A DNA stretch of 64,000 nt from Schistosoma mansoni (lineage: Eukaryota > Platyhelminthes > Trematoda > Strigeidida > Schistosomatidae), in the NCBI RefSeq assembly GCF_000237925.1, contig NC_031497.1, positions 6,379,295 to 6,443,294 on the forward strand, written 5' to 3'. Positions 23,301 to 38,400 of the stretch are shown piece by piece (position 1 is the stretch's first letter; each line of letters starts with the position of its first letter). A program made the translations under genes and the position numbers. Under the pieces are notes generated by a model, which saw nothing but the letters and a program-made list of their open reading frames with translations, was not told the DNA's origin and ran no database searches.

Positions 23301-26300
23301 CACCATTATTGTAGAAGCCAGATCTGGATCCAGTTGGATCATATAAATGATTGTTGTCAAAATATACATCCTGTCTATCCACGTATATAATACATGACTG
23401 AATCCGCGTTGATGAATAACGAAATAATATAAGTCAAATACGAGAATGGATTTCGAAGACATATATTTTGTACACTACTTTATCTGGACAGGAAATCAGA
23501 GGGATGAAGCGAATAGAGGAGAGCAACGCGAAAATGACATGCATTGGAGATGGCGGGTAAGCCAACTCTCTTTAATCAAGCGTTAATCAATATTTATAGT
23601 CAGATAAAAATAAATAACAGACATGTGATGAATAGGATAAGAAGTGTACACACACACGCTCATAAAAAATAGGGTTAATAAGTGAATAATTAACAAGGTC
23701 GAAACATGACTCAAAATGGATAGGTAAATTGGCTTGTACAGAAGCAAAAATAAAGTATATGGGGCTTAACATAATAATCGACACTAGAATTCTACTGATA
23801 GCCATTATCCGTCTTTGTTTATAATTTCTGACCAGTTGCAGTCCTAAACATCAATGGGAAGATTCAAATAAACAATACGAAGTGAATTTAAACTTCACCC
23901 CATTGCCCAAGCAAGTGGCTATCAAGACTAAGTACCTAAGTGGATAACGCGATGGCGTTTGAAGCGAAAGGTACTGGATTCGAGTCCCAGAGTGAACATC
24001 AACTCTGAGATGCAGGTACATCCATCTGACGAGTCCCAAATAGGACGAAACGCGCGTCAAACTGGATTCCACTGCTAACCCCTATCCATCTTTGATTTCT
24101 TCATTTAGTTTATATTGCTTTTTTAACTGCTTAAATTATTAGTTTCCATACTATTTTTAATTGAATTTAATACTTCCAATTATGAGATATATTTCTTTAA
24201 ATAAAAAAAGAGCATGTTTCATCAATATATACATATTCCTTCTTTTTTCTTACAGGCTAATCATACTACTATTAATTTCTATTTGTATTATATTTCCAAC
24301 AATTTATTTTCTATGTTACACTTTCATTCATTGTCATACAAATAATCTAATGAATAATAACAATAATAATAATACTACTTATATAAAGAGTAATATAATT
24401 ACATCAGAATCAAATCATAACCATGATTCTATATTATCATCCATTAATAATAATTATAATATTGATAATTCATATTTAAATCCATCAATTCAAACAATAA
24501 ATGAGGATGAATATAATTCAATAAAACAAAATAATAATAATAATATAAATTTAGATTTTGGTATTTTTGATGAACCAAATAATGAAGAATATCAAAATGT
24601 TATAAATTTTTTAAAATTAAAATTTAATTCAATTTATGCATTTAATTCATTCATTAAAACAAATAAATCATTGAATAATAATAATAATAGTAATAGTAAT
24701 AATAATAATGATAGTAATGATAATAATAATAATAATGGAACATTATTTGAACCACTTAAAATGAATTACTTATGGAGCTTAAATTTATATATACCCAATA
24801 AAAAAGAACGATCAAATTATTTCAATTCATTATTACGTAATAATAATCATAGTAATAGTAATCATAGTAATAATAATAGTAATGGTAATAATAATAATAA
24901 TGGATCTAGTTCATTCGAACGATATGGTATAGCAATTATATTATTTGGTTCATATAAAATACCTAAAATTAAAGAATATTTAATTGGTCCATTAAAACAA
25001 CCAAAATTAATAAAACTTTTAAATATTTATCCATATTATAAAAGACCATTAACAAATATTGAATATAAAATGGTATTAGATTATTTAACTATACAAACCA
25101 ATCGTATGAATCATATTATTATGGAAACATATTCAGCAAGTTATTTTATGTATAAACCATTACATAATTATTGGTTATATAAATATAATAATACATGGTT
25201 TAATCAATTTAATGAAAGGAATTCATTATGTCAAAAGTCAATTCATAATAATAATGATAATACTAATAAAGGAAGACCAAATTGTTTAATTCCTATATTT
25301 GCTTCACCAATGATTACAACAGAAGCACCTGAAAGACGTCGTATTTGGATAAGATTATGTAGACAAGTAACTCCATTTATACAATATCCTGTAGATATTC
25401 AATTTCATGTAAGTTATATTTATACTACTCGTATATAAATATATATTACTTATTTACGCCTGTTACCCCTCGTTGAGGAGCATAGGCCGCCCACCAACAT
25501 TCTCCATCCAACTCTGTCCTGGGGCAATCCTTTCCAGTTCTTTCCATTTAACATTCATCCTTTTCATATCTGTTTCTATTTCCCGACGTAATGTGTCCTT
25601 TGGCCCTCCTCTTTTTCTCTTCCCTTCAGTATTCCAAGTTAGAGCTTGCCTCGTGATGCACTTTGGTGATTTCCTTATTATATATATGTCCGATCCACTT
25701 CCAACGTCTTTTCCTAATTTCCTCTTCAACTGGAAGCTGTTTTGTCTTCTCCCATAAAACGCTGTTGCTGATAGTATCCGGCCAATGGATGTTGAGTATT
25801 TTGCGTAAAAAACTGTCTATAAATACTTGTACCTTCTTGACGACGGATGTAGTAGTTCTCCACGTTTCAGCTGGCGTTCTCCTTGTTGTATTTGAGAATC
25901 TTGCTTTTTTCTTTGTATATATATATATATATATACACTTCATTCAGTAGGATAAACAAATAAACACTGATATGTTTGATGTTAATTACGATTTCTCTTT
26001 ACTCGGTAAACGGAACGAAGTTCGATGACACAGTGACATGACAGGCTATTTTCTAACCCGTTTTCCCAGGCCCCGCTAACTAGAGTGAGAGGTCCAAGAC
26101 AAAGTAGCAGCCGAAGTACAAGCAATCACAACAGGAAGAAATCAAGCGTATATATACAGCATAAAATTGTCCTTGAGAAGCATTACAAATAGCACACTAA
26201 AAAGATATAACGGACAAATAGCGTTTAAGATATTTCCATGTGGCGAATACGACTCGAAGGTGAAAGGAGCGCTCTTGGCGCGAAAACAAGGAAATTCAAA

Positions 26301-29300
26301 TTTTCAAAATAAAATTACAAAAATAAGTAAGCTCTGGGGACTTAACATCCCCAACAAACACATACTTCAATAATCATTTTTCATATTACGAACATTTAAA
26401 ATGTTGAGGAATTTGTCAAGTTAACTTCAGTTAGTAATTGTAATCATTTGAAGAACTATGTAAAACAGAAGAACATCAATTTCTTTCTTTTTAGTTTAAG
26501 ACTATTAAGAAATAGACATGTACGACTCTATACAGAAATGAACTTAAGACCTTTATTTCTTGTAGCAAGCAAGTTAACCAATAAAGTAAAACAAATTATG
26601 TGCTTATTGATGACTAACTTCAATATGAGTTATAGACATTTTTATGAGAAGTTTGAAATGCTAGCTATCGGATCCCGATTAAATGGTCTAAAAGTAAGTT
26701 GATCAGCACTAAAACAGAAGGTTTTGACTTTGACTTTAATATTTTTATGCAAAAAGCTTACTGAGTAGTTCCAAACTAATAGAAAACAACTGTTTAGAGC
26801 TTTCAGATTTTCGATGATTCAATCATTTGAAAGAATATTTCATTTTTGGAAAATAATTCTGTTTCTTTCGTCAAATTTTTTTGCAAGTCTACACATATAA
26901 ATGGAATAATGTCCAGTTATTAGAAATCCCCTTTCTCATGGTTACTAGTGTTTATCTCATGATTAAACAGTGTCGTGTAAACTTGTTAACGATCAACAAG
27001 AAAATCAAGTCAGCGGAATGTAAAGTGAGGATGTGTAAGTTTCTTAAAAACCTAACCACCATGTTTTTCGTACATTTTAGTAGTGGTCATAATACTTCAA
27101 CGGATCTCACTTTCAGTTTGGTTTGCAAATACTAGACAGTCATTTTCAGTATTTAGATGACAATTTTGTTATTATGGTTAAATGTTTCAAAAAAAGAGAA
27201 GAACAGCTGACCAATGTAACTTGACTTTAAATTCTTCAGCTTATGAAGTAATAGTATATTTCGAAAATACTTTCGAGCAATCCACTTTTTAAAGCTTTAT
27301 GCAGTTATCGTATAGATCTAAATTAGCAGATATGTTCATTCAGACACACTTCATCAGTCAATGAGTCATCAAATGAACTCCATATCTTGATGAATATATT
27401 ATTTAATCTAACCTGTTCGGTAACATTCTTCTAATACATATACAACCTAAGGTCTAAGCTTTATTCAGAAACGTAGGCAGTGACTAATCATAATAAAGCA
27501 ATATAAGGGATTATAGTACTATAGAATGTAATTTCGATGATAACAATGGATAATTATCACTTCACCTGTTCATGCAGAACAAATGATGTTGGCAACAACC
27601 AGTATTCGTTATTAAAAAACCTTAGTGTTTCATATCAATAACGTTATATCCCTTCGTTTACAATATCTTTGGCATTTTACCTACTTATGTGATGAAGTTT
27701 GGACTTTATTTACAGAAGAAATATTTATCTTCACTTTGATATTAATCTATTACTGTTGTTAACTCTATTCTCCTATTTTATTTGTGTGCGCTAAAGAAGA
27801 GTTTCAAAATAGGGCAAATAATGAAGAAAATAATCATCAGAGTATATTAAACATTTCAAAACAGTTTGTGATATCCAAATGAAAAAAATAAGCTTTTTCT
27901 CACAAAGGCCAAATGAAATTCGCCTTTGCATATATGTGAAATGAAATTATTTAATTGATCGAGACCTAAAAACCTCAGGGATAACTTGCCTTAATACGAG
28001 ACTGAGAGACATGGGTCTAAACATGACGAGTTTGCATCATTTACCTCACATTTGGAGACACACTTTTCTGATGAGTACCATTTAACAAAAAGCATAGGCT
28101 TAGGTCATTTTGATGATTGCTTTTCAACAGACATCGAATAATAACTGTATTGCACAAAAAAGGTATCAAAGAAATTAATTCGCCCCATTACCTTTTAGTT
28201 GAAAAAATCAATTTCTGCTGATGTTTTGGTTCGGCAGTAAAATTGTACAAAGAGTTATTTAATAATACGTAATTGTCAATAAAATTCTGTTAGGATAAAC
28301 TACCATCATTTTCAAAGCTTTAAACCTCATTCACGGTATGGCTTTTTAGTAGTACATTTATTTGATTCAAATCGTTTGAATAAGCGAGCCAACCCGAAGA
28401 AAATAAACAACTACATTGAGATCATGAATTGAACTAAGTTAGATCATAGTCTAAATTCTGGGAGAACTGGATGGTCGCTTCGTCCTAGTGCGGGACTTTT
28501 AACTTGTGCGCACTCAGAGCTCAGCGCTCGAAAATCGAACTCATACATGCAAACACCTAACTTCTAGACCACTGAATCGATATTCAACTGTGTTAATGTT
28601 TAATATCAACCAATCCATGGCATTAAGTGACCATTTTTCGTTGCCTTCGTTGAGTAACTGCTTCAGATCCAATACAGTTTAACTCTACTGGTCACAACTT
28701 TCAACAAAATTCAACATTCTCTACAAAACTATATTGAAGGAGAGTAGGTTCGCAAAAAACATTTCTGAGTTCTGGTGAGTTTAGGAGTTTGCGCACAAGA
28801 CGTTAGACCTCGAGTTCGATTCCAGAGTCCTCAGCCTTAGGTACACACTGCTGGAAAGTTCCACACTAGGACAAGACGGCCGTTCAACGCTTCCAGGATT
28901 GCAATGGTGGTCTGGCCTAGATCGGTTTATAATTTTAAGGAAGTCTAATAATCTCCAAAACCGATTACTAATAATGTTTCTACGCTTTTACTGCAGACAT
29001 GAAGTCTTGATTTATTTATCCCAGACAAAGTATTCCATGTTTAACAAATCCTCTAGTTCATATTAATACAATTGGTTTATCGCCTAATTTGATACGGATG
29101 TAGTTTTAACTGATATCAATTCTAAAACCTCTATAAACAGATTAATGTATTGGCGGAAATTTCCTGGTCATTTTCTGAACTAACGGTGAATACAATTAAT
29201 AAATGAACATAATCTTTAGTAATAGAATTCTACTCTAATTAGACGGTAACTCGTATATAAATAGCAGATGCAAAACGCCGGAAAACTGGATTTTTTAAGG

Positions 29301-29412
29301 ACCTATAATCAAATTATTCGAGGGTCAATAACTTTTTGGACTGAATGGCCTGAAATACAGTTTGTTGAACAACAATTCTTCTTAGGAATATGGTTTCGAA
29401 TACATATACAGG

Positions 29413-29452
<40 letters not shown>

Positions 29453-32400
29453 TAGAATTCTGTAATCTGTATAATAAACATGAGCATATTTTTCCATTTA
29501 AATATTTCTATTTACAGATCGATCAAACATCATTGGATCCAGATGAGTGGGAATTATTGGGTATTTGGTTTCAAGGTCAGATGTTCACATCAATTGAAGA
29601 ACTTTTAAGTAAATATCATTCTGGTGAATTTAAAGTGATCAAGCATCCGTTTATAGATATGTATCATAACCAGTTAAAGCCGGGACCCAATCAACAATCC
29701 ACAACACATATCAATGAATTCATGAAAAGTAATTCTGAAACAGCTAATCGTAAAAGCAATTTAATTCATGTAAACAGACGTCGAATTCAATATGACAGAT
29801 GGGATTTTCATGTAACTGTTAGAAGAGATACAGGACTTAGAGTATTTAATGTATATTTTGCAAATGTTAGCTTGATATCTGAAGCTGGTTTAGAGGAAAC
29901 AGTCACTTCATATTGGGGTAAATCTCCATTTATGCAAGCAATGACATCATTAGAATCAGTGTTTGGAATAGGCGGTATGACTTCAGAATTAAGTCCAGGT
30001 TTAGATTGTCCTAAAAATGCTATCTACTTACCAGTAAGATTAATTGATTCAGGTGAAACTGGTCCTAAATTGATAAAAAATGGTATTTGTTTATTTGAAT
30101 GGAAAACTAATCCTTATCATGGTCCAATTAGACGACATTTTGAATTTCATATTAATGATTATTTTGGTGAAAAAAATGATGCAAAATACACAAATTTTGG
30201 TCATGGTATAACAAGTAATTCATTAATTGTACGCACCATATCAACATTATTTAATTATGATTATATATTTGATATCATTTTCTATTCATCTGGTGTAATT
30301 GAATTTTCAGTAACACCAACTGGTTACATCCATGTTGATGTAGAATTAGATCCTTTTCAATATAATTTCAAATATGGTTTCCCAGCTGTAATCAATCCAA
30401 TCTATATGGTTATTCATCATCATTTATTTCATTTTAAAATTGATATAGACATTGTAAATAAGGAGAATTTTATTAAAGTAGTTAAAATTCATGGATCATT
30501 AACAGAAGATCAAATAAAGCTTGATCCCTTACAACAAACAACTAATCGATCAAATGGATCAAATGATTCAGAACTATTATGGTTATCTATAGATATTCCT
30601 AAAACTGAAATGGAAGCTAGATTTTCAACAAAATTTGAATTTCCTAAACAATATTTAATTTGTTCAACGAATTCTAATATGAATGGATCGTTTAATAAAA
30701 CAAGTCAATATTATAGAAATGATAAATGTTTAGTTATTGTTAATAAAGGTCAAGTTAAAACAATTTTCAGTGATCAATATACAAAATCTTTTGCTTGGTC
30801 CAGGTGATTATTTCTTTTATTTGTAAATTAACATTGTTATTAACAATGAAATCAGTGAATTGAGTATCATCATGCAAACGTTTTATTTGTATAACTCAGG
30901 CATATAGTTGGCGAATAACTCTTTGAATGTGTCAGGGGTATAATTCCTCACTGTTACCATGAGTGATGTAATACTCTAACTTATCGGAGGTAGTATAAAA
31001 GAATTGGCAAGGCATTTCAGTTGACTAGGAACTGATGTTCATAGCTTTCAATCTACTAATTTATAGAAAAAAAACTAGTACCTCAAGAACCAACTTGATT
31101 AAGAGACAAATTGTAAGTCGTCACATAAACATAGAAATTTATAGGATGCGTGTATGGAATGTTTTATGTCATAAATTAGATGATTTATTGGACCAGGAAA
31201 CGTATAAACACTTATGTTTTTTTTCAAGGATTTATCATCATGTTTTAGTTTAACAATACCTCGAAATTATTACAATCCTTCCAACGTCTTTACTCTGAGC
31301 TATAGAAATTTCTTTATTTATAAACACATCTTTCACATTACTACTGTAGTGAACAGAACACAGGTGGGGACGATCGAATGTATTTAAGCACAAATTACAA
31401 ACTCTCTCACTAAATTCTAGTAACCATACAATGAACAGTTAATTTGCAAATTAACAACCGATTGTCTCAATCTTCACTGTTCCTTCTGTAAATATCAGTT
31501 CATCTTCTCTAACTCCATTGTTCACGCATTTTCCTACCGATTGCGCTTCATTTCAGTTCTTCCCTTATCGGTCTTCTGCCAAAATACATTCTATGTTTGA
31601 CCATCACCATATACTACTTATATGGATATAAGTAGACCACACTATACTACTTACCCAAATCAGTTCTTCACCTTTTTTATCTTCATACTTTTAATGAAGA
31701 AGACAAATTTATGAGTAATCAAATATGTTATAAATAAAACTTACGAAAATGAATGATGAAGACAGAAATAAGAAATCGAAAGAAATTATTGATAAATTGG
31801 ATTTATTCCTCAAAAAATTTTTGTTAACATTCAACATAATCGGCAACATTGATGATACAAAACTTCAAATAAATGCAAACGGTGACTTACTTATAAAGTG
31901 TGTATGTAATTCGAACATATTCTTGGGTATAAAAGAAATTGGTTGAGTTTGACGGAACTGATGATCCCTGACGGATTCGATACCGTGTCACCCAGCTTCA
32001 CAGTCAGAGACGTCACCACCGGGTTATCCGGGCCGCCCTCCCACCTCCCCTCTTCAAAGTCCCTTGTGCAAGACCTTTTACTCGGGTCCACTTGAAACTT
32101 GGTTACGTCATTCCTTTTGAGTTTCATCATTCTTGAAGGTTGTGCTGTTTTGCCCTTTCGCCTTTTATATCTTCTACATTCGTTCTCCTTAGGGCTTTTT
32201 TGAGATGGATCCACGAGCATTCGAAAAAGGAGTTGGCTTTGTGCGACCAATGTTCTGTCATCCCTTTGAATTTAATTTGTATTTCTTATACACGTCCCGA
32301 CATTTCTCCGGACTAAGTACAGTACATTTTCAATCAGACGTTCTATAATCCCTAGTTCCCAATTCTTGTTACCTTGATAAGACTTGACAAGTACCCTTTC

Positions 32401-35400
32401 GCCCACCTGGAAGCTGCGAGTTATCATCGGATACTCGCTCTTAGGTGTATTTGTCTTGCTGGGTGACAAATATCGCAAAATACTGTCCGAATTTTCCCTC
32501 CGAGCATACACTCAGCTGGTGACTTTCCTTCTGGCACTACCGGATTGAGGGTAACTCTATAAGACATTAAGAATTTACTGACCGCTTGTTCTGGAATACA
32601 CTCTCCTCCCCCTTTGACCAGAGCTCTTTTTATCGTATCCACAAATCTTTCTGCTTGGCTATCTGACTGACGATGGTATGGAGGAGACTGTAGATGCGCC
32701 ATACTATTTTCGCTGCAAAACCGTTTAAAAGCATATGACATAAACTGAGTACTGTTGTCACTTACGAAGATCTCTGGAACCCCGAAACAAGCAAACAATC
32801 CTGACTATTTTCCTACTGTACTCTCTGACGTCGTTTTCAGCATGTCATATACTTCCGGCTATTTGACTGGGTTATTCGGGGCGCCTTCAGAGAAATATAA
32901 TTCTATATTCTAATAATTTTATTTGTGTATATTCAAAATGGCTAAAAACCATTTTCTAGTTATTTGAAAAAGATTAATTATACTAGACAGATTTCAATGC
33001 ATAGTCATATCATGATAATGTGATTTAAAATCTCACCTTAAATCCGTGCACATATTTACAACGCAAAAGTCCCTCCAAAGTTCTTTTCTTATTGTTCTTT
33101 TATATTATTTAACATTACTCCTAGGTGTTGATACATTCTTTGTTTAACTGTTATTGATTATTAAGATAAGGTACTCTTCAAGTTTGTTAAATTAAAGATA
33201 CTATGTATCATCGACTGACCTCAATTCGACAACCATAGAACTGTTAAATGTTGTTTCAAGCCGATTGCATCATTAAGTCCTAACTCAGATGTACTAAAGT
33301 AACAAATTTGTAGCGAGGCCATAAGTTCTTGGATTCCATTCCTAATGGGGACATGTACACATATTGCTGTGGAGTCTCAAACTAAAACAAAAAACTGTCA
33401 AGTGAGAAATACGTTTTATTCATCGTCTATTAAAAGCCACTCAGTGTTGTAAATTATGTTTGGTCTATTTCTTTAAAGTAATATCGCAAAGGGGTTTCGT
33501 GGAGGTTGTAGTAATTTAATAGTTTAATTCATGAGTTGATCTAGGCTAGTCTATCACTGAAAACCTGGAATCACTGGACGGTCGTTTCGTCCCAGTATGA
33601 GACTCCTCAGCATCCACGATCTCGCTCGCGGGATTCGAACACAAGACCTTTGGTCTCGCACGCGAATGCTTGGCCTCTAGACCATTAAGCCGGCATCCAA
33701 CGGTGTTAATGTCTAACTTCAACTTTTTAAAGTCACTTGATCACATATTTTGTTATACTCGTGGTGAAATTAGTTTGAATTTTAAAGTATTCATACTTTT
33801 GGAGTATTTTATTATCAACTGGTGTTACTTATTTGTAATGAAACAAATTTCTGATCTTTTTTTAAATCCCTAGGCATCAACTTTATGTTACTCAGCAACA
33901 TGATAATGAATCATTTGCATCATCAATTTTCAATGGAGTTGATTTGAATTCACCAGTTGTTGATTTTACAAAATTCAGTTCAAATAATGAGTCAATATTC
34001 AATGAGGTTAGTTTAAATTACTACATGAATAGTTTATTAAATGTATTGACAATGTATCATTCACACTTAAAGACCGAAGTTTATTCTCTAAAAATTCTTT
34101 GTGTAGTATCCGGAGGTGTTTAATAAAAATTTACACTCAGTTATAAATAGCATAGTGTCATACCATGACAGCAAGATAAGATGAATAGAAAACGAGTCGA
34201 AATCACTTAGTAACAATCTTGAGAAAGACTAAACACTTGAAATTTTAAAAAATATATATAATATATGCATGAAGGAATGATAATGCTAAATTGAGTGTCT
34301 CAGCGTCATTTTGATCTATTTTGCATCAATACCATCCAACGTTTCTCATTACTGTTCAGGATTATGATGCAGACTACAATAATGTAGTCTACCCTGACCG
34401 TTGCTGCTACTTTGACGTGGTGGTCAAGCTTGCCTGTCGTGATGAACCAATCGAGCTATATTGGCTGGAACAATCACTCCTCAAGGTCCTACCATGCCAG
34501 ACAGGTCGGTTGAAGAGCGGTAAGACTAAAAGCAGCAATCCCAAGGTCCGAAGGCGAAGTCGTACTGCTGACTGTACAGACGTGTGACGACAGTAAGGTG
34601 CTTCCTTCAGACAACCAGCATGACAGCGATGCTGCCTTCCCACAAGGAGGGATGGGGTTAGAAAAGGTCGACCCTAAAAATGCACACCTCGCCTTATCCC
34701 ACGGATTTCCATCTCCGGCGGTCAGATCCCAACAAATACGAAGCTAACACAAAAATTACCCACAAAAAGGTTGTGTGTGAACGAGCAGTTGTCCCTTGGG
34801 CACCGCGGTCACGCTCTCAGGTCATTAAGACCACTTCTAACCCAATTTCCTTTTCAGGTACCTCTAGAAGAACCCTTCTACGGTGTGGGCAACCGGGAAG
34901 TGATAACTGCCCTCATACCTCTAACAGCACTCAAGACCCACAACGACATTGTTGAAATCATTAATGAATGTCTTTATGAAACGAGACCAATTTTTGGTTT
35001 AGCCACTCTTAGTTTCCAATAAAATTAACAGAATTGTTTAAAATATAATAAGAGGAATACTCAAAAAATGAAAATATCAACAATGCTTAAGTTATATTAT
35101 CGAAATATAAAAATACAAAGTTCTGCGAAAAGATCTCTTTTTAACGAATTCAGTGTCAAGCTCCAAATAGAAAGCCTTGGAAAATGAATAGGTTTATAGC
35201 GGGTTATAATGTGAATGGAGTAAGATGATTAAAATGTTTTTCGTTACAATAATCAAAGGTAATTTTATGATAAAATTAAATGAATTAATATCAGAAACAA
35301 TTATGAATAAAATCATGAGCAGATGGGAAATAATTGAAGAGAGTGGGCGATATTTTGTATGTATTACTAATAATAGTAATAATAATAACGATAATAATAA

Positions 35401-38400
35401 GTTTAAGGCCAAGCTAACGATAACAATAAGACGTACTTCTTTTGTACGCATAATTCTGGCTTCAACTTATGAATAGCAAAAGCTTCTGCTGATTTATAGA
35501 GTTGGATACAAAGAAAGCTAGGCAGATTAGGATGAATTGCATAAAAAGCCTTAAAATAAATTTATGGATCAGTGGAGTTATTAGAATCGTTCAGCTGTTT
35601 AAGGATTTAAACCTTATCCGTGTCCCTCTCACCCTTGTAGAACCATATTGGAACATGTTCTCTTATTCAAGTTGCAAACAGGCACTAGCTACGGTCTATA
35701 TCCCTTGCCCTATTACAGCAGTTGAGCTGGTAGAAGTGCATAGAGGTGACCATTTGTAAATTATTATGACTGTTAATTTCTGTAGACAACAACATCAATC
35801 CATATGGCAATAAAATTTTTTGATAAAAATTATAATTTATAACATAAACAAATAAAATCTAGAGAAATAACAAGATAAGTTAAACTCTCCTTCCCTCTCT
35901 GTCTCTTTCTCATAGTAAAGATCAGACTAACTTAAATGTATTAAACACTGGCAGTGAAAGTGAACAGATAATATTCTGACATAATTTTCTTGTGATTCAG
36001 ATTTTTATTTCTGGATAATGATATTTTGGGCTGTTTGATTTTCATTTGAATGATACAACTAGTCGAAAATTTAATGGAAAAAGTAGGAATTTTAACTCAG
36101 TGATATATATATATATATATAACAAAAGGATGTAGGGATCTTTCTTAAAAGAATAAGTTGTGATCAAGCGAACTTATTTACAAACAACACTAACTCTTAT
36201 AAGCAAAGATGGATAGTGGTTAGCAGTGGAATCCAGGATGCGCGTTTCGTCCTATTTGAGACTTGTCAGCTGGATGTACCTGCATCTCCCGGAGTTGATG
36301 TTCACTCTGTGACTCGAACCCAATACCTTTCGCTTCAAACGCCATCGCGTTATCCACTCAGCTACTGAGTCTTGATAGCCTCTTGCTTGTGCAATGGGGT
36401 GAAGTTTAATTTCACTTAGTATTACTTATTTGAATCTTCCCATTGATGTTTAGGACTGAAACTAGTCAGTCTCTTATTGGTATATGTGCACACTAGGCGT
36501 ATTGCCTCGATATAGTCTAAATTCACAAGCATTATAAACAAAGATGGATAGTGGCTAGCAGTGGAACCCAAGACTTGTTTAATAGTTAACTACATTAAAC
36601 AAATCTTCCTTTTGGCTGACAGTGTATTTTCAAGGAGGAGATCTAATGGGCATAACTGAATGATATAAATGATTGAAGTCATACACACTGATAAAAAATT
36701 ATGATGAGTTAAAAACAGAGTTTGTTCGTTTGAATATAAAATCACTAGTTGTGCACTGAAATTGATTTATTTGCAAAGTTTGAATTATTCCATACATTAG
36801 ATACTTGGGTAAATGTGTGATTATGAAAATTGCAGTAAATATTTACAGGGTCCACAAAGTTTTACGATTATACATGACACTCGGAAGTATATCCTTCAAC
36901 TTAGCATCCGTGAATGACTCAGATATTAAACCTTTAATATATCTTTTAAGTAAAGGTTGATTTAATAATCAACGTACTGAAACAAATTACTCTTGATTCC
37001 AACAATACTGATAATACAGTGACGTTTGGTTTCCACAATGTTTTATATCTAATATCAAACTCTCTGATTTTTTTGTTTAAATTGTATGACCAATCTTTAC
37101 CTTACTCATATATGAGTTTGGGTAACAAGTCATTACGATAGAAGTAACATTCTGTTTACATTGGACATTGAAAATATTTTAGAACACTTAGCTTACTTAC
37201 TATTGATTTCAGTAGTATATTTAGTTAGACAAAGAAGTCCAAATAAATATAGATTTCTTCGTATTTGATCATATTTCTATGGATAGGATCTTGTTTTGTG
37301 GTTAACTGTTGGTAATTATCATTTGCCAAGACATGAAGATCTACCAAATACAGCTACCAGTGGTGGCCCGTTATCCATATTTATAATGCCACACAATTTA
37401 TTCACTTATAGTCCAGATGCTTTCGGTTGTAATCGATTTTATACTGAATCGGTAAGTCATTAATTAATTGATCTAACTTAAAAATAATGATGCTTCTTTT
37501 ATTTTCTATGCAGACAACATCAGTAATAGATTGGATAACAATTAAAAAGATCATCCTTGTCTTTAATAACTTTTCCCTTTTTATAGTTAGATGTAGTTGA
37601 ACAATTACATACTTATTTAATCATAATAGGAGGATATCCTCTGTAGTTTCCAAAAAAGTCAATGGTTTCTCGGATAGTTTATTACTGTATTACATCGTAC
37701 TAAAACTGAGAATGCTTAATTTTGATCGATTATTTCAGACAGTGAACTGAATTTCATCAGAATAGAAAACTAGAAACATGCGCATTCTCGGTTGTTAGTT
37801 TACCATTATGCATAGTTTATTAGTAGATTGACAACCAGTTAACATTGAAGCAGTACACCCGCAAGTAATAATTAAGTTGGTTGAGCGCTAAATACTTTGA
37901 TGAAACTGCACACTGTATTGAATTACAGCATCTAATGATTCTTAGCTATCTTACTGACATGGAATAATCAAGTTTTCTTGTGTTATGTTTTTGATAACCT
38001 AATGATGTCTTTATGGTTATATTTAATCATCAGAAGAAAACGATTAATTCTTGAAAACTCCGGAAACTGAACAAACAGAGAGTATATTCATTTATACAGA
38101 AAGCTTTATTGTCGTAGTAAAGAACCATTATTTATGATGAGCGTTTTTTTTGACGTTTATTGTCTGTCGATATTTATTTGAGGAAGATGGTATTTCTAAT
38201 AAACTAACATCATTTAGAAAGTCATTTAAATCCAAATGAAACTTGACAGCTGCTTTTCCTTAACTTCGCACCTGTCAATCCACACATAGGATAGAACTGA
38301 GGAAGATTTAATGTCAAGCAAGGCGGTTAGTACTACCGAATGCCTAGTGTAAATCCTATTAAAATAAGAAAATTTCAAGTTAAGTCAGCTCTTATCAGGT

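Noticed and set aside
24161-24255. ATG at 24182 as start of the amine oxidase
   Set aside because: It lies upstream of a strong acceptor at 24255, and the exon at 17137-17333 joins in phase to 24256. Kept only as an alternative.
31749-31946. 65-codon Lys-rich open frame on + strand
   Set aside because: Lies beside a Ty3/gypsy fossil in an intron, with no domain or splice support.
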